A stretch of DNA of 64,000 nucleotides. Source: Pontibacter arcticus. GTDB taxonomy: Bacteria; Bacteroidota; Bacteroidia; Cytophagales; Hymenobacteraceae. This document shows, piece after piece, positions 35,124 to 44,060 of the stretch (positions are counted from its first letter, which is position 1; every line of letters starts with the position of its first letter). The notes under the pieces were generated by a model. It was not told where the DNA came from and did no database searches. It saw only the letters and a list, made by a program, of their open reading frames with translations. Location of the stretch: the NCBI RefSeq assembly GCF_003284895.1, contig NZ_QMDV01000001.1:833080-897079 (forward strand). Direction: 5' to 3'. Made by a program: the position numbers and the translations under genes.

Positions 35124-36293
35124 TTATCCCTGGTAATAGAACTCGCCATACTTGCTGCGGATGGTGAGTTCGTTTGTTTTGCTGGCTTCCACGCGGCCAA
35201 TGATCTGGGCATTTACATTAAAGGATTTCGAAATGTCGATCAGACTTTGCGCGTAAGCCTCTGGTACATACATTTCGAGGCGGTGGCCCATATTGAAGAC
35301 CTTGTACATTTCCTTCCAGTCGGTGTGGCTTTGCTCCTGAATAATACGGAACAACGGCGGCACCGGGAACAGGTTATCTTTGATGATGTGTACGTTCTCA
35401 GTGAAGTGCAGTACTTTGGTTTGCGCGCCTCCGCTGCAATGTACCATGCCGTGCAGGTGCTGGCGGTGTTGTTCTAAAATAGCCTTTACAATAGGCGCGT
35501 AGGTGCGTGTCGGTGATAAAACCAATTTCCCTATTTCCAGGCCGGTTTCCTCGTTTACGTCTGTTAGCTTGTAATTTCCGGTGTATACCAGATCAGCGGG
35601 CAGTTCAGGGTCGTAGCTTTCGGGGTAAGAAGCCGATAAATACTTATGGAACACATCGTGGCGCGCAGAAGTAAGGCCGTTGCTGCCCATGCCGCCGTTA
35701 TACTCTGTCTCGTACGTTGCCTGCCCCGAAGACTCGAAGCCAACAATTACATCGCCTGCCTGTATGGTGTGGTTTGATATGACCTGGTCGCGGCGCATGC
35801 GGGCTGTAACGGTGCTGTCTACAATAATGGTGCGTACCAGATCGCCTACATCAGCAGTTTCGCCGCCGGTGCTGTAAATACCGATGCCGTTATCGCGGAG
35901 CATCTGCAGCACTTCTTCGGTGCCGTTGATGATGGCGGCAATCACTTCGCCGGGTATATGGTTTTTGTTACGGCCAATGGTAGAAGAAAGCAGGATATTA
36001 TCAGTTGCGCCTACGCACAGCAGATCATCCGTATTCATGATCACGGCATCCTGCGCTATGCCTTTCCAAACGCTCAGGTCGCCGGTTTCTTTCCAGTACA
36101 TGTAGGCCAGCGATGATTTGGTACCTGCCCCATCGGCGTGCATAATAGCACAGTATTCCGGATCGCCGGTTAATATATCAGGAATTATTTTGCAGAAAGC
36201 TTTCGGGAAGAGGCCCTTGTCAATGTTTTTGATGGCGTTGTGCACATCTTCTTTTGAGGCTGAAACGCCACGACGCAAATATCTGTTTTCCAT
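35124..36293 (-). CDS. purM: Phosphoribosylformylglycinamidine cyclo-ligase (AIR synthase), 389 aa
   Basis: Closes the imidazole ring in purine synthesis (FGAM to AIR, ATP-dependent). It shows the PurM/HypE-superfamily fold with HADGAGTKSSLAY (ATP/substrate loop), DAVIMNTDDLLCVGA, STGGETADVGDL and MVHCSGGAQTKVLHF. At 389 residues it is longer than the proteobacterial enzyme (about 345); the long form is common in this phylum as far as I recall. It is monocistronic; no other pur gene is in the window. A TAAATTTG box on the minus strand at 36319-36312 is a likely promoter element. Confidence 0.9.
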   Translation of the reverse strand: MENRYLRRGVSASKEDVHNAIKNIDKGLFPKAFCKIIPDILTGDPEYCAIMHADGAGTKSSLAYMYWKETGDLSVWKGIAQDAVIMNTDDLLCVGATDNILLSSTIGRNKNHIPGEVIAAIINGTEEVLQMLRDNGIGIYSTGGETADVGDLVRTIIVDSTVTARMRRDQVISNHTIQAGDVIVGFESSGQATYETEYNGGMGSNGLTSARHDVFHKYLSASYPESYDPELPADLVYTGNYKLTDVNEETGLEIGKLVLSPTRTYAPIVKAILEQHRQHLHGMVHCSGGAQTKVLHFTENVHIIKDNLFPVPPLFRIIQEQSHTDWKEMYKVFNMGHRLEMYVPEAYAQSLIDISKSFNVNAQIIGRVEASKTNELTIRSKYGEFYYQG

Positions 36294-36311
36294 AGCCGGG
36301 TGATTTGCCTA

Positions 36312-36319
36312 CAAATTTA
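36312..36319 (-). promoter_or_regulatory. Probable -7 box of purM
   Basis: Minus-strand TAAATTTG (36319 to 36312) matches TAnnTTTG, 19 bases upstream of the purM start. No good -33 element was found. Confidence 0.4.
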
Positions 36320-36438
36320 ACAAAGCCCACGGGTTTTGTGCAGAAATAACCTTAATTAAAAATATATTTTACACGACGCCAATGCAACCCTTCTACCTGA
36401 AGAGGGCTCCTAAAGTATAGAAACCCATCTGTAACATT

Positions 36439-36993
36439 ATGAAAATCATCACGAAAAAATCCGCCATTTTGGTGCCGGCACTGCTATGCCTTATTCTAAA
36501 CAGTTACGCCCAGGATGCTCCCACTTCCGAACCCGGAGCCACTGCCCCTTACAAAACAGCCATCGGTTTCCGGACAACCTTTGGCGGTCCTTCCGGACTA
36601 ACGTCCAATCTTAGCATAAAACACTTTTTCTGGAAAGAAGCTGCGCTTGAGCTACAGGCAGGGCAGACAGGCAACAGAAATACTTACCATACTACGTTAT
36701 CTTTTATTTGGCAACCACAATTGATCAGTGTCAGCCGTTTGCGTCCTTTTGCCGGTGCCGGAATAGGAGTTGCAGGCACTAACCGTGATGCTTTTGGTGA
36801 AAGGCAGAATTTTGAAGTAAGGCCAGTCTTAACAGGAGTTGTAGGCATAGAGTATACTTTCCCGAAGGCTCCAATTTCGATTTCTGCCGATTATCGGTTT
36901 CACATACTTGGGGTGAACACCCATAATTACGGAGCTTTCCAGGGTGGCCGGGCCAATGATTTTGGAATAAGCCTTAAATATACTTTTAGATGA
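36439..36993 (+). CDS. Outer-membrane beta-barrel protein, 184 aa
   Basis: Signal peptide (residues 1-24, ending NSYAQ), then a short barrel of amphipathic strands: TAIGFRTTFGGPSGLTSNLS, AALELQAGQTGN, LRPFAGAGIGVAG, VRPVLTGVVGIEYTF, ISISADYRFHI and a last strand DFGISLKYTFR with the C-terminal Phe/Arg typical of outer-membrane proteins. Function is unknown. It is convergent with the PorE-like gene and shares a bidirectional terminator with it. Confidence 0.75.
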   Translation: MKIITKKSAILVPALLCLILNSYAQDAPTSEPGATAPYKTAIGFRTTFGGPSGLTSNLSIKHFFWKEAALELQAGQTGNRNTYHTTLSFIWQPQLISVSRLRPFAGAGIGVAGTNRDAFGERQNFEVRPVLTGVVGIEYTFPKAPISISADYRFHILGVNTHNYGAFQGGRANDFGISLKYTFR

Positions 36994-37023
36994 GGCTAGT
37001 ATGATTCCGAAGTTTAAATTCAC

Positions 37024-37063
37024 AAAAAAAGCCTTCGAAAGTATAAATATCGAAGGCTTTTTT
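37024..37063. terminator. Bidirectional terminator with AAGTATA in the loop
   Basis: AAAAAAAGCCTTCGA (37024-37038) pairs with TCGAAGGCTTTTTT (37050-37063); the loop is AAGTATAAATA, a copy of the window's recurrent word. It serves the barrel gene on the plus strand and the PorE-like gene on the minus strand. Confidence 0.92.
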
Positions 37064-37079
37064 ATGCACAAGTAAATAA

Positions 37080-39035
37080 TTACTCCTGAATACGGACCAC
37101 TTTAAACTCGGTGCGGCGGTTGCGCTGGTGCTGTGCTTCGGTTTTGGCATTACGCACCACAGGCCGTGTTTCGCCGTAGCCTTTTGCCGTAATGCGGGCC
37201 TTGTCTATACCTTTCGAAATAATATACTTTACAGCCGATTCGGCGCGGCGCTGCGACAGGTCGAGGTTGTAAATATCCTTTCCACGGGCATCGGTATGTG
37301 AGCTCAGTTCAATCGAAATGCGTGGATTATCTTTTAAGATCTCTACCAGTTTATCCAGTTCTACAGCGGCATCCGGACGAATAGCAGCCTTATCGAAATC
37401 GTAGAATATATTCTCCAGCACAATTGCCTTCTCTTTTACGATCTGGTTCAGAACAAGTGTAGCCGTCAGTCGTATTTCGTTTTGCTGTTGCGGTAACTGG
37501 TCTTGCGTTGGGGTTTTGCCAACCGTAGTTATACTTTGGCGCGCCGTAAAGAAGCCGCTTTTCTCTGCTAAAAGCGCGTAAGCAGATGCTGTATCGAGGG
37601 CAAATGTAAACTTACCGCTTGCGTCTGTGGCAGTATCACTTAAAATTTCGCCGGTTTGGCTGCGCAGTTCTACACGGTGGTTGGGTACCAGGGTGCGCTG
37701 CTTCTCTCCTTCGCGCTGCTGATACAAGGTACCATCCACAAAAAAATTAACCTGCTTGCGCATCGATTTCACAAAGCCATAGAGGTCGTCGCCTCCTTTA
37801 CCGCCTTCGCGGTTAGAAGCAAAAAAGCCGGTTGTTTCGTCTTTAAAGTATAAACCAAAATCATCGCCGGGCGAGTTTACGGGCGGCCCCATGTTTACAG
37901 GCTTCCCATCTTCTATTCTGAACAAATCCAGGTTACCTAAACCCGGCAAGCCATCCGAAGCAACATACAGTGTACCATCCGGCCCAACTGTCACAAAACT
38001 TTCGTTGCCAGGCGTGTTGATCTCCATACCTAGCGGCTCCGGAGCAGATAAGCGTCCGTTATCATCTACTGTGGATTTGTAAATATCATTGCCGCCCATA
38101 CCGCCTCTGCGGTTAGAAGAAAAGTATAACGTCTTGCCATCCGGCGAAAAAGCGGGAGAAGAATCCCAGGCGCGCGGGTCGTTGATGTTGGGAATTAATT
38201 TTGGCTCGGTCCAGGCACCGGAGCGGAAATATGAAATGTACAGATCTACGTTCTGGCGGCCTTTGCGTGTGCCTTCGTTGCCGCGGGCAAACACCATGGT
38301 ATTGCCATTATCGGTAAAGGTAGCCAGCGCCTCGTGCAGGTTTTCGGTGTTTATACCTTCCAGTTTGCGTACAGCGCCGCCCATTTCGGCGTTAGCATCC
38401 ATCAAAGTAGTCGCAAAAATATTCAGGAAGCCTTCGCCATTGCCCATGTACTCTTTGCCTGGCCCACGTGTAGAGGAGAAAATCAGTTCGTTTTCGCGCA
38501 CAGAAGGTGCAAACTCGGATGCTTCGGTGTTCAGGGCTTCCAGGTTCTGTATTTTGAAAGGCGCTGTTTTGCGAAGTATGGTGCTGAGGGTGCTGAGGTT
38601 TTGTACCTCACTGGCAGCCTGCGTTTTTAGTTGTGGGTTTGTGGCTACCTGCTCAAACTTTTGCAGTTGGTTTAATGCCTCTTCATACTTGCCGTTCGCT
38701 TTAAGCGCCAGTCCATAGTTAAAATAGGCATCCTCTCTCCGGAAACCGCCATCCAAAGCTGCTTTAAAGTATAGCTCGGCTTGCGCAATGCGGTTAGACC
38801 GGCGGTAGGCTTCTGCAATCTTATAATTTACCTCGGCGGGTTTGGCTGCTTTTGGCAACGCCTGCTTGTAATATTCGATAGCCCGCTCATACTGTTCCTG
38901 CTCAAACCGTTTATCGCCTTTGCTCAAGAACTTGCCTGAGCCACATGCCCCAAGTACAAGCATCAGCAGCAAAAGTATACCTGCAATATTAATTTTAGAG
39001 GCGGTTGGCTTTTGTAGCGTTAGGTGCATGTACAA
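37080..39035 (-). CDS. PorE-like OmpA-family lipoprotein with TPR and beta-propeller, 651 aa
   Basis: Residues 1-31 are a lipoprotein signal ending in LVLGAC (Cys31). The mature protein has tetratricopeptide repeats (about 40-150), a PD40/WD40-like propeller (about 180-400, with FSPDGKTLYFSSNRRGG-type blades), a carboxypeptidase-regulatory-like beta domain (about 425-510) and an OmpA peptidoglycan-binding domain (about 540-650: SSHTDARGKDIYNLDLSQ, AKGYGETRPV). This order matches PorE of the type IX secretion system, but paralogues with the same layout are common in Cytophagales, so the assignment is tentative. It would link the outer membrane or secretion machinery to the cell wall. The start could also be Met3. 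Confidence 0.85.
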   Translation of the reverse strand: MYMHLTLQKPTASKINIAGILLLLMLVLGACGSGKFLSKGDKRFEQEQYERAIEYYKQALPKAAKPAEVNYKIAEAYRRSNRIAQAELYFKAALDGGFRREDAYFNYGLALKANGKYEEALNQLQKFEQVATNPQLKTQAASEVQNLSTLSTILRKTAPFKIQNLEALNTEASEFAPSVRENELIFSSTRGPGKEYMGNGEGFLNIFATTLMDANAEMGGAVRKLEGINTENLHEALATFTDNGNTMVFARGNEGTRKGRQNVDLYISYFRSGAWTEPKLIPNINDPRAWDSSPAFSPDGKTLYFSSNRRGGMGGNDIYKSTVDDNGRLSAPEPLGMEINTPGNESFVTVGPDGTLYVASDGLPGLGNLDLFRIEDGKPVNMGPPVNSPGDDFGLYFKDETTGFFASNREGGKGGDDLYGFVKSMRKQVNFFVDGTLYQQREGEKQRTLVPNHRVELRSQTGEILSDTATDASGKFTFALDTASAYALLAEKSGFFTARQSITTVGKTPTQDQLPQQQNEIRLTATLVLNQIVKEKAIVLENIFYDFDKAAIRPDAAVELDKLVEILKDNPRISIELSSHTDARGKDIYNLDLSQRRAESAVKYIISKGIDKARITAKGYGETRPVVRNAKTEAQHQRNRRTEFKVVRIQE

Positions 39036-39060
39036 GTATAGTTTGAGGTTTGTAGCTCTT

Positions 39061-39543
39061 TTAGAAATACCGGGACAGCCAGCTGCTTTTGGCCTCGCGT
39101 GGCCAGTTTGCCTGCAGGTCTCCGTAATTATTCACTAACGTATCAAAGTATAAGGTGTTTTCGCTTATCTCGCCGCCTGCCACTTTATTTTTCAGTTCCT
39201 GCATCGGCACCAGTTCTACTTTGTCGTTTTTCAGAAAAGCGAGTTGAGTACGGTCGAAAAACGAAACGCCAAAGCGGCTTTCCAGCTCACGCACAAAGTT
39301 TACTGATTTATCGATTGAACAGCCACTTGCCGAGGACGCGCTCTCGTTATTGGCCAGCACCAGAAACTGATCGTGCAGCAATACTGCTGATGCGTGCAGA
39401 TCGCGGCCGTGGCTGCTCCAGTCGGCGGCGAAAGCTTTTAACAAAGGTGCCAGTTCTGCCTGCTCGCCTTCTGTTAAAGGCCTGTTTGCCTGGTAAATCC
39501 AAAGGCGGGCATGGGGCGGCAATTCATCAAATGCGATATACAT
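39061..39543 (-). CDS. Conserved protein of unknown function, 160 aa
   Basis: Acidic, soluble, with no signal peptide. The opening YIAFDELPPHARLWIYQANRPL, the middle segment DWSSHGRDLHASAVLLHDQFLVLANN and the Cys-containing SGCSIDKSVNFVRELE are conserved in Bacteroidota homologues I recall. These are often labelled ABC transporter ATPase, but no Walker A or B motif is present, so that label is not supported. It begins upstream of the PorE-like gene on the same strand, 25 bases away, and may be cotranscribed. No function is proposed. Confidence 0.7.
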   Translation of the reverse strand: MYIAFDELPPHARLWIYQANRPLTEGEQAELAPLLKAFAADWSSHGRDLHASAVLLHDQFLVLANNESASSASGCSIDKSVNFVRELESRFGVSFFDRTQLAFLKNDKVELVPMQELKNKVAGGEISENTLYFDTLVNNYGDLQANWPREAKSSWLSRYF

Positions 39544-39621
39544 AATCTGGTTTTATTTGAGAACGGGTAAGCTGATCTGTAAAGTATACTTGTGTATTCC
39601 TCCAGATCAGCCATACAACAA

Positions 39622-40440
39622 TTACTTTGTAAGTCCTTCGGCCTGCGCGATCAGCTCGGCGATATCGAAAATCTTAACGTTTTCTTCCTGGTCTTTATTT
39701 TTCACGCCATCGTTCATCATCACCATGCAAAACGGGCAAGCAGTTGCAATAATTCCGTTTCCTGCGCCCAGCGTAGCTAAGGCTTCTTCGGTTCTTTCGA
39801 TATTCACATCTTTAGTACCTGGCTCTGGCTCTTTAAACATTTGGGCACCACCGGCACCGCAGCAAAGGCCATTGGCGCGGCTACGCTTCATTTCAACTAA
39901 GTCGGCATCCAGTGCAGCCAATACCTCGCGCGGCGCTTCGTAAATATCGTTAGCGCGGCCTAAGTAGCAGGAATCGTGGAACGTGATGCGCTTGCCCTTG
40001 AACTCGCCGCCCCCCTGAATTTTTACGCGGCCTTCGTTAATAAGCTGCTGTAAAAAAGTAGAATGGTGAATTACTTCGTAGTTACCGCCCAGATTCGGGT
40101 ATTCGTTTTTGATGGTGTTGAAGCAATGCGGGCAAGCGGTAACAATCTTCTTTACATTGTAAGCATTCAGTACTTCGATGTTGGTAATAGCCTGCATCTG
40201 GAAAAGGAACTCGTTGCCGGCACGTTTGGCCGGATCGCCGGTACAGCTTTCTTCTGTACCTAAAACGGCATACTTCACGCCAACATGCTCCAGAATCTGA
40301 ACAAAGGCGCGGGTTACTCTTTTATAACGGTCGTCGAAAGAACCGGCACAGCCTACCCAAAACAGAATCTCAGGTTCTTCTCCATTGGCCATCATATCTG
40401 CCATCGTCGGCACTTTCACTAATCTTTTATTTTCTTCCAT
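39622..40440 (-). CDS. CCG-domain Fe-S oxidoreductase subunit (HdrB/GlpC-like), 272 aa
   Basis: A protein with two cysteine-rich CCG domains (PF02754 type). The first is near LFWVGCAGSFDDR ... CTGDPAKR ... ACPHCFNTI; the second is near FHDSCYLGR ... LCCGAGGAQMF ... ACPFCMVMM. Such domains bind a [4Fe-4S] or noncubane cluster in heterodisulfide-reductase-like and lactate or glycerol-phosphate oxidoreductase complexes. The adjacent upstream gene encodes the membrane ferredoxin partner. The frame opens at 40476, but the ATG at 40440 (MEENKRLVKVPT) is the better start. Confidence 0.85.
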   Translation of the reverse strand: MEENKRLVKVPTMADMMANGEEPEILFWVGCAGSFDDRYKRVTRAFVQILEHVGVKYAVLGTEESCTGDPAKRAGNEFLFQMQAITNIEVLNAYNVKKIVTACPHCFNTIKNEYPNLGGNYEVIHHSTFLQQLINEGRVKIQGGGEFKGKRITFHDSCYLGRANDIYEAPREVLAALDADLVEMKRSRANGLCCGAGGAQMFKEPEPGTKDVNIERTEEALATLGAGNGIIATACPFCMVMMNDGVKNKDQEENVKIFDIAELIAQAEGLTK

Positions 40441-40545
40441 CTTGGTATTTGTAAACGACGAAGGACTATTTGACAAATGACAAAGGAATCAAAAATAGCC
40501 TTCCCTGTATTTTATCTTTTGTCCTAAGTCTAAAAATTCTTTTAT

Positions 40546-41922
40546 CTAATTTTTACTTGGTACATACAGATCTTCGGCCCAGTTAAAGCGATCTGAAGGC
40601 GAGAATGCCCACGGCGCACCATTGTTCTCGATGTTGGTGAACATGGCATTCAGCGAAGCCGGTGCTGCTGATTCTTCCAGTACCAGGAATCGGCGCAGGT
40701 CCATGATCGTAGATACCTGGTCGATGTTTACCGGGCAGGCTTCTACGCAGGCGTTGCAGGTGGTACAGGCCCAAAGCTCTTCCGGCGTAATGTAGCCACG
40801 CAATAACGTAAGTTCCTCTTCGGCTACTTTTACACGCTCGGTACCGGCATCTTTGCCATACTTGGCCGGGTCGAAAATAGCAGGATGTTCGCCTTTTTCC
40901 TCCATGCGGTCGCGGGTATCCATTACTATCTTACGCGGAGAAAGCAGCTTGCCTGTAATGTTGGCCGGACAAACTGAAGTACAACGGCCGCACTCGGTAC
41001 AAGTATAAGCATCCATCAACTGTTTCCAGCTCAGGTCTTCCACGTCTTTTGCACCAAAACGCTGCACAACCGGGTTTCCTTCAGCATCCATTTCAGGGGC
41101 GGGCACTTCGTAAGCCGGGTCCAGCATCGCTTTTATCTCGTGCGTAATAGCCGGGTTGGTGGCAAACTTTCCTTTCGGCTCCAGCTTAGAGTAGTACACG
41201 TTCGGGAACGCCATGATAATATGGAAGTGCTTGGAACTAGGCAGGTAGTTCATAAAAGCAAGTATACCAATGATGTGAATCCACCAGCCTACGCGCTCTA
41301 TGGTATGTAAAGTAGCTTCGTTGCTTCCGAACAGATCCATAAACGCACTACTTACCGGGAAACTACCAGCTACTTCGCGGCCTTGCAACTCGGCCAGCTT
41401 CAGGTCGGCGATATTGAAGGCAAACAGCGCAAACATCAACACGATCTCTATAACCAGGATAATGTTGGCATCCATCTTAGGCCAGGCACGCATTTCTACA
41501 CCAGCAGCCAGGCGTGGCACCTTTGTTACATTACGTCTCCACAGGAACATGGCGCAGGCCACAATTACCAGTGCGGCCAGTATTTCGTTTACAAACATCA
41601 GGACATTATACAAAGGCCCCATAAAGCCCAGCACGCGGTGGGTCCCGAAAATACCATCGATCAGGATTTCCAGTACTTCGATATTGATGACTAAAAAGCC
41701 GATATAAACAAATAAATGCAGCACGGCCGGTAATGGGCGCTTAAACATTTTCTGCTGTCCGAAGGCCACCAGTAACATCTTATTTACACGCTCCGAAGGG
41801 TTATTTGCCAGCTCCAGATCGCGGCCCATGTTTATATTTTTACTGATTTTGCGTATCTGCCACACAAACAGCCCAATGCCAAGGGCAGCTACCAGCAGGA
41901 AGATAATATTCTCTAATCCCAT
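40546..41922 (-). CDS. Membrane-bound 4Fe-4S ferredoxin / HdrD-GlpC-like electron-transfer subunit, 458 aa
   Basis: The N-terminal part has about five transmembrane helices (residues 4-24, 64-86, 110-130, 155-175, 210-232) resembling the cytochrome b subunit of nitrate reductase gamma type. The C-terminal part carries two [4Fe-4S] motifs, CTECGRCTSVCP (near 304) and CTTCNACVEACP (near 386). It likely passes electrons between the quinone pool and the CCG-domain protein encoded just downstream, a membrane respiratory module common in Bacteroidota. The primary donor or acceptor is not in the window. Confidence 0.85.
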   Translation of the reverse strand: MGLENIIFLLVAALGIGLFVWQIRKISKNINMGRDLELANNPSERVNKMLLVAFGQQKMFKRPLPAVLHLFVYIGFLVINIEVLEILIDGIFGTHRVLGFMGPLYNVLMFVNEILAALVIVACAMFLWRRNVTKVPRLAAGVEMRAWPKMDANIILVIEIVLMFALFAFNIADLKLAELQGREVAGSFPVSSAFMDLFGSNEATLHTIERVGWWIHIIGILAFMNYLPSSKHFHIIMAFPNVYYSKLEPKGKFATNPAITHEIKAMLDPAYEVPAPEMDAEGNPVVQRFGAKDVEDLSWKQLMDAYTCTECGRCTSVCPANITGKLLSPRKIVMDTRDRMEEKGEHPAIFDPAKYGKDAGTERVKVAEEELTLLRGYITPEELWACTTCNACVEACPVNIDQVSTIMDLRRFLVLEESAAPASLNAMFTNIENNGAPWAFSPSDRFNWAEDLYVPSKN

Positions 41923-42027
41923 CTCAGCAATTTATTCGTTATACATACTAATTTTAATGGAAAGATAGCAGATTAATGGCAATAAATGTACGTGTGCGTA
42001 TTTTTTAAAACTTTTTTTGCCAGAAAG

Positions 42028-42058
42028 TTTGCTACTTAAAAGTTACTTGCTACTTTTG
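42028..42058 (+). promoter_or_regulatory. Promoter of tRNA-Phe
   Basis: TTTG (42028-42031), exactly 19 bases, then TACTTTTG (42051-42058): a perfect match to the Bacteroidota sigma-A consensus. The tRNA begins at 42095. Confidence 0.75.
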
Positions 42059-42094
42059 CATACCCTTACGGAAAAGGGAGACACAACAAGAGCT

Positions 42095-42167
42095 GGTGAT
42101 GTAGCTCAGTTGGTAGAGCAAAGGACTGAAAATCCTTGTGTCGTTGGTTCGATTCCAATCATCACCA
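42095..42167 (+). tRNA. tRNA-Phe (anticodon GAA)
   Basis: Perfect acceptor pairing GGTGATG/CATCACC, D-arm GCTC/GAGC, anticodon stem AAGGA/TCCTT with loop CTGAAAA (anticodon GAA), T-arm GTTGG-TTCGATT-CCAAT, discriminator A. CCA is not encoded. It is a single tRNA with its own promoter and terminator. Confidence 0.97.
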
Positions 42168-42171
42168 CAAT

Positions 42172-42204
42172 AAAACCCTCTCCTGCACAGGCGAGGGTTT
42201 TTTG
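42172..42204 (+). terminator. tRNA-Phe terminator
   Basis: AAAACCCTC (42172-42180) pairs with GAGGGTTTT (42193-42201), followed by more T's, five bases after the tRNA. Confidence 0.85.
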
Positions 42205-42342
42205 TTTTACAGCCTTCCTCTACTACTTTATTCTGGTTGAAAGGTTGTTTTTGAATGGAAGCTCAGGTAACTTAAGTTGCAGATAGGAACAAAATTTTAT
42301 ACTTTACCTAACGCTTTAACTAACCTTAGCAGCCTGACCCCT

Positions 42343-42453
42343 ATGAAAAAGCTGGAATGGAGTGCTGTTTTTGCCGGCATGTCGGCTGGTATCGGAACAG
42401 TGTTGCTACTCACTGTTTTATACTTTTATTTCTTTCAGAAAATTCAGTTTTGA
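42343..42453 (+). CDS. Possible 36-aa single-pass membrane miniprotein
   Basis: A short ORF: ATG at 42343, stop TGA at 42451-42453. Residues 1-6 are charged (MKKLEW), then one hydrophobic helix (AVFAGMSAGIGTVLLLTVLY) and an aromatic/basic tail ending QKIQF. Its stop overlaps a TTG (42450-42452) that could start the TlpA-like gene in another frame, the arrangement expected for translational coupling. Small membrane proteins of this kind are easily missed. No homologue is recognised, so coding status rests on composition and context only. Confidence 0.5.
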   Translation: MKKLEWSAVFAGMSAGIGTVLLLTVLYFYFFQKIQF

Positions 42454-42965
42454 GACGCGCAAACAGAAAAAGAACTTTTTGGCTATCGTACCTGGCCGGC
42501 TTTCTGGTGGCAAGTATAATTGCTGTATTCTCGGTAAGTATGCTCAACAAGATTGCACCGCAAAAGGTAAACTGGCAAGCCCTACAACTAACCGACCTCA
42601 ACGGCACACCCATAGTTTTAAGTGATTACAAAGGGAAAATCGTTTTGCTGAATATCTGGGCTACCTGGTCCAAAGCCAGCCTGCAGGAAATGCCCTCGTT
42701 ACAAAGGCTCCAGCAGCTGCACCCTGATAAAGTTGTTATATTTGCTATTTCTGATGAAGCGACTAATAAAGTAGAGAAATTTATTCAGGCTAACTCCTTT
42801 AACCTCCACTTTGTAAAAGCGAACACACCGCTGGCTAGTCAGCATTTAACTATGTACCCGGCTACCTATCTGCTTGCACCCAACGGCGAGCTGGAAAGCA
42901 TTTACCTGGGCGCCCAAACCTGGGACAGCGAAAAGATGCAAGCCTACCTGCTTAGCATAGATTAA
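42450..42965 (+). CDS. TlpA-like thioredoxin-fold protein lacking the CxxC motif, 171 aa
   Basis: A membrane-anchored (residues about 9-30) thioredoxin-fold protein resembling TlpA/ResA: VNWQALQLTDLNGTPIVLSDYKGKIVLLNIWATW followed by LQEMPSLQRLQ. In active relatives the next residues are C-x-x-C; here they read WSKAS, so both catalytic cysteines are gone. It is unlikely to be a disulfide reductase and may have a binding or scaffolding role. The frame opens at 42357, but the best start is the TTG at 42450, overlapping the small ORF's stop. A cytoplasmic version starting at an ATG after the anchor is possible. It ends next to the convergent DnaJ gene. Confidence 0.72.
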   Translation: MRRANRKRTFWLSYLAGFLVASIIAVFSVSMLNKIAPQKVNWQALQLTDLNGTPIVLSDYKGKIVLLNIWATWSKASLQEMPSLQRLQQLHPDKVVIFAISDEATNKVEKFIQANSFNLHFVKANTPLASQHLTMYPATYLLAPNGELESIYLGAQTWDSEKMQAYLLSID

Positions 42966-44060
42966 CTACCTGCAATTATCCCTAATCTGAAGTATAGCCG
43001 CTGAATACCCGAGGTTATAGGCTTTGTAAAGGTGCTGGCAGGCTGAGTCGGGCATTTGTTGCGCCATTTCTGCCCGGCCCAGTAAATAATAGAGCCGGCC
43101 GTTTTCTTTCTCCAATGCCAGGCCCATGCGGTAATCGTTTTCCGCAGAAGTATAATTTTGCTGCTTGTAATGCCCGAACCCACGGTAGGTTAAAGCCTCT
43201 ACTGTAGCTTTTGTACTCTGGGGCCGCTTCAGGAAAGTTGTAAAATCTGCGGTGGCGGCTTTGTATTGCTGCTTATAAAACAGCCGGACTTCCCCTCGCC
43301 TTAAATATGCCTCATTCTGGAGACTGTCTAATTCTATAGCCCTGTTCAGATCAGTCTCTGCTGCATCATACTTACCCAACTGTTTGTAACTGTAACCCCG
43401 CATAAAGTATAACTTGGCGATCGGCTCTTTAGTTGTTAAGGAAATGGCTTGGTTCAGATCGCTTATAGCGGCATCATAATCTTCGTAAAAATCCAGTTCT
43501 ATGCTTGCGCGTTGCTGGTAGGCAGCTGCATGGTCAGGTATAAAATGTATAGTTTCCGAAAACATACTATGGGCACTGGTATACTTGCCATGCTTCAGGT
43601 AAGTAAGTGCCGTTTTATAGTTATCTTCTCCGGCAATATGATCCATTACATATTTAAAGGCCAAGCTAAATAAAATAACGCCGGCAATAAAGGCAAGCGT
43701 TATCAGCCAGTCGCGCACCGAAAATTTTTGATTTTCTCGCTGAATGTTGCGGTAATAGCGCTCAGATACCGGCGCGGGTTCGCGGGTTTGCTGATAGCGC
43801 GGGTTGTAGTAAGTCGGCTGGCTTGCCAAACGGCGCTGGGCCAGTTCGTACTGCAGCTGCATATCGTAACGGGCGCGTTTGCCAGGGTTTGATAATACCT
43901 GGTAGGCTGCGTTTATTTGCTTGAACTGTTCTTCGGCCCACACGTTGCCAGGGTTGCGGTCGGGGTGGTATTTTAAGGCAAGCTGCTTGTATGCTGTCTT
44001 CACCTCCTGCGCGGTTGCAGTAGGGCTTATACTTAGAATAGTGTAATATGTCTGGCTCAA
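42966..44060 (-). CDS. J-domain (DnaJ-like) membrane protein with TPR repeats, 364 aa
   Basis: Residues 3-66 are a J domain with HPD intact ([13 protein letters not shown]), able to stimulate an Hsp70 ATPase. One transmembrane helix lies near 115-140 ([21 protein letters not shown]), and the C-terminal 200 residues are tetratricopeptide repeats ([35 protein letters not shown]). The J domain would face the cytoplasm. The usual Gly/Phe-rich and zinc-finger regions of DnaJ proper are absent, so it is a specialised co-chaperone. It is convergent with the TlpA-like gene, with adjacent stops. Confidence 0.85.
   Translation of the reverse strand: MSQTYYTILSISPTATAQEVKTAYKQLALKYHPDRNPGNVWAEEQFKQINAAYQVLSNPGKRARYDMQLQYELAQRRLASQPTYYNPRYQQTREPAPVSERYYRNIQRENQKFSVRDWLITLAFIAGVILFSLAFKYVMDHIAGEDNYKTALTYLKHGKYTSAHSMFSETIHFIPDHAAAYQQRASIELDFYEDYDAAISDLNQAISLTTKEPIAKLYFMRGYSYKQLGKYDAAETDLNRAIELDSLQNEAYLRRGEVRLFYKQQYKAATADFTTFLKRPQSTKATVEALTYRGFGHYKQQNYTSAENDYRMGLALEKENGRLYYLLGRAEMAQQMPDSACQHLYKAYNLGYSAAILQIRDNCR

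Noticed and set aside
42017-42286. ORF spanning tRNA-Phe
   Set aside because: It reads through the tRNA and its hairpin.
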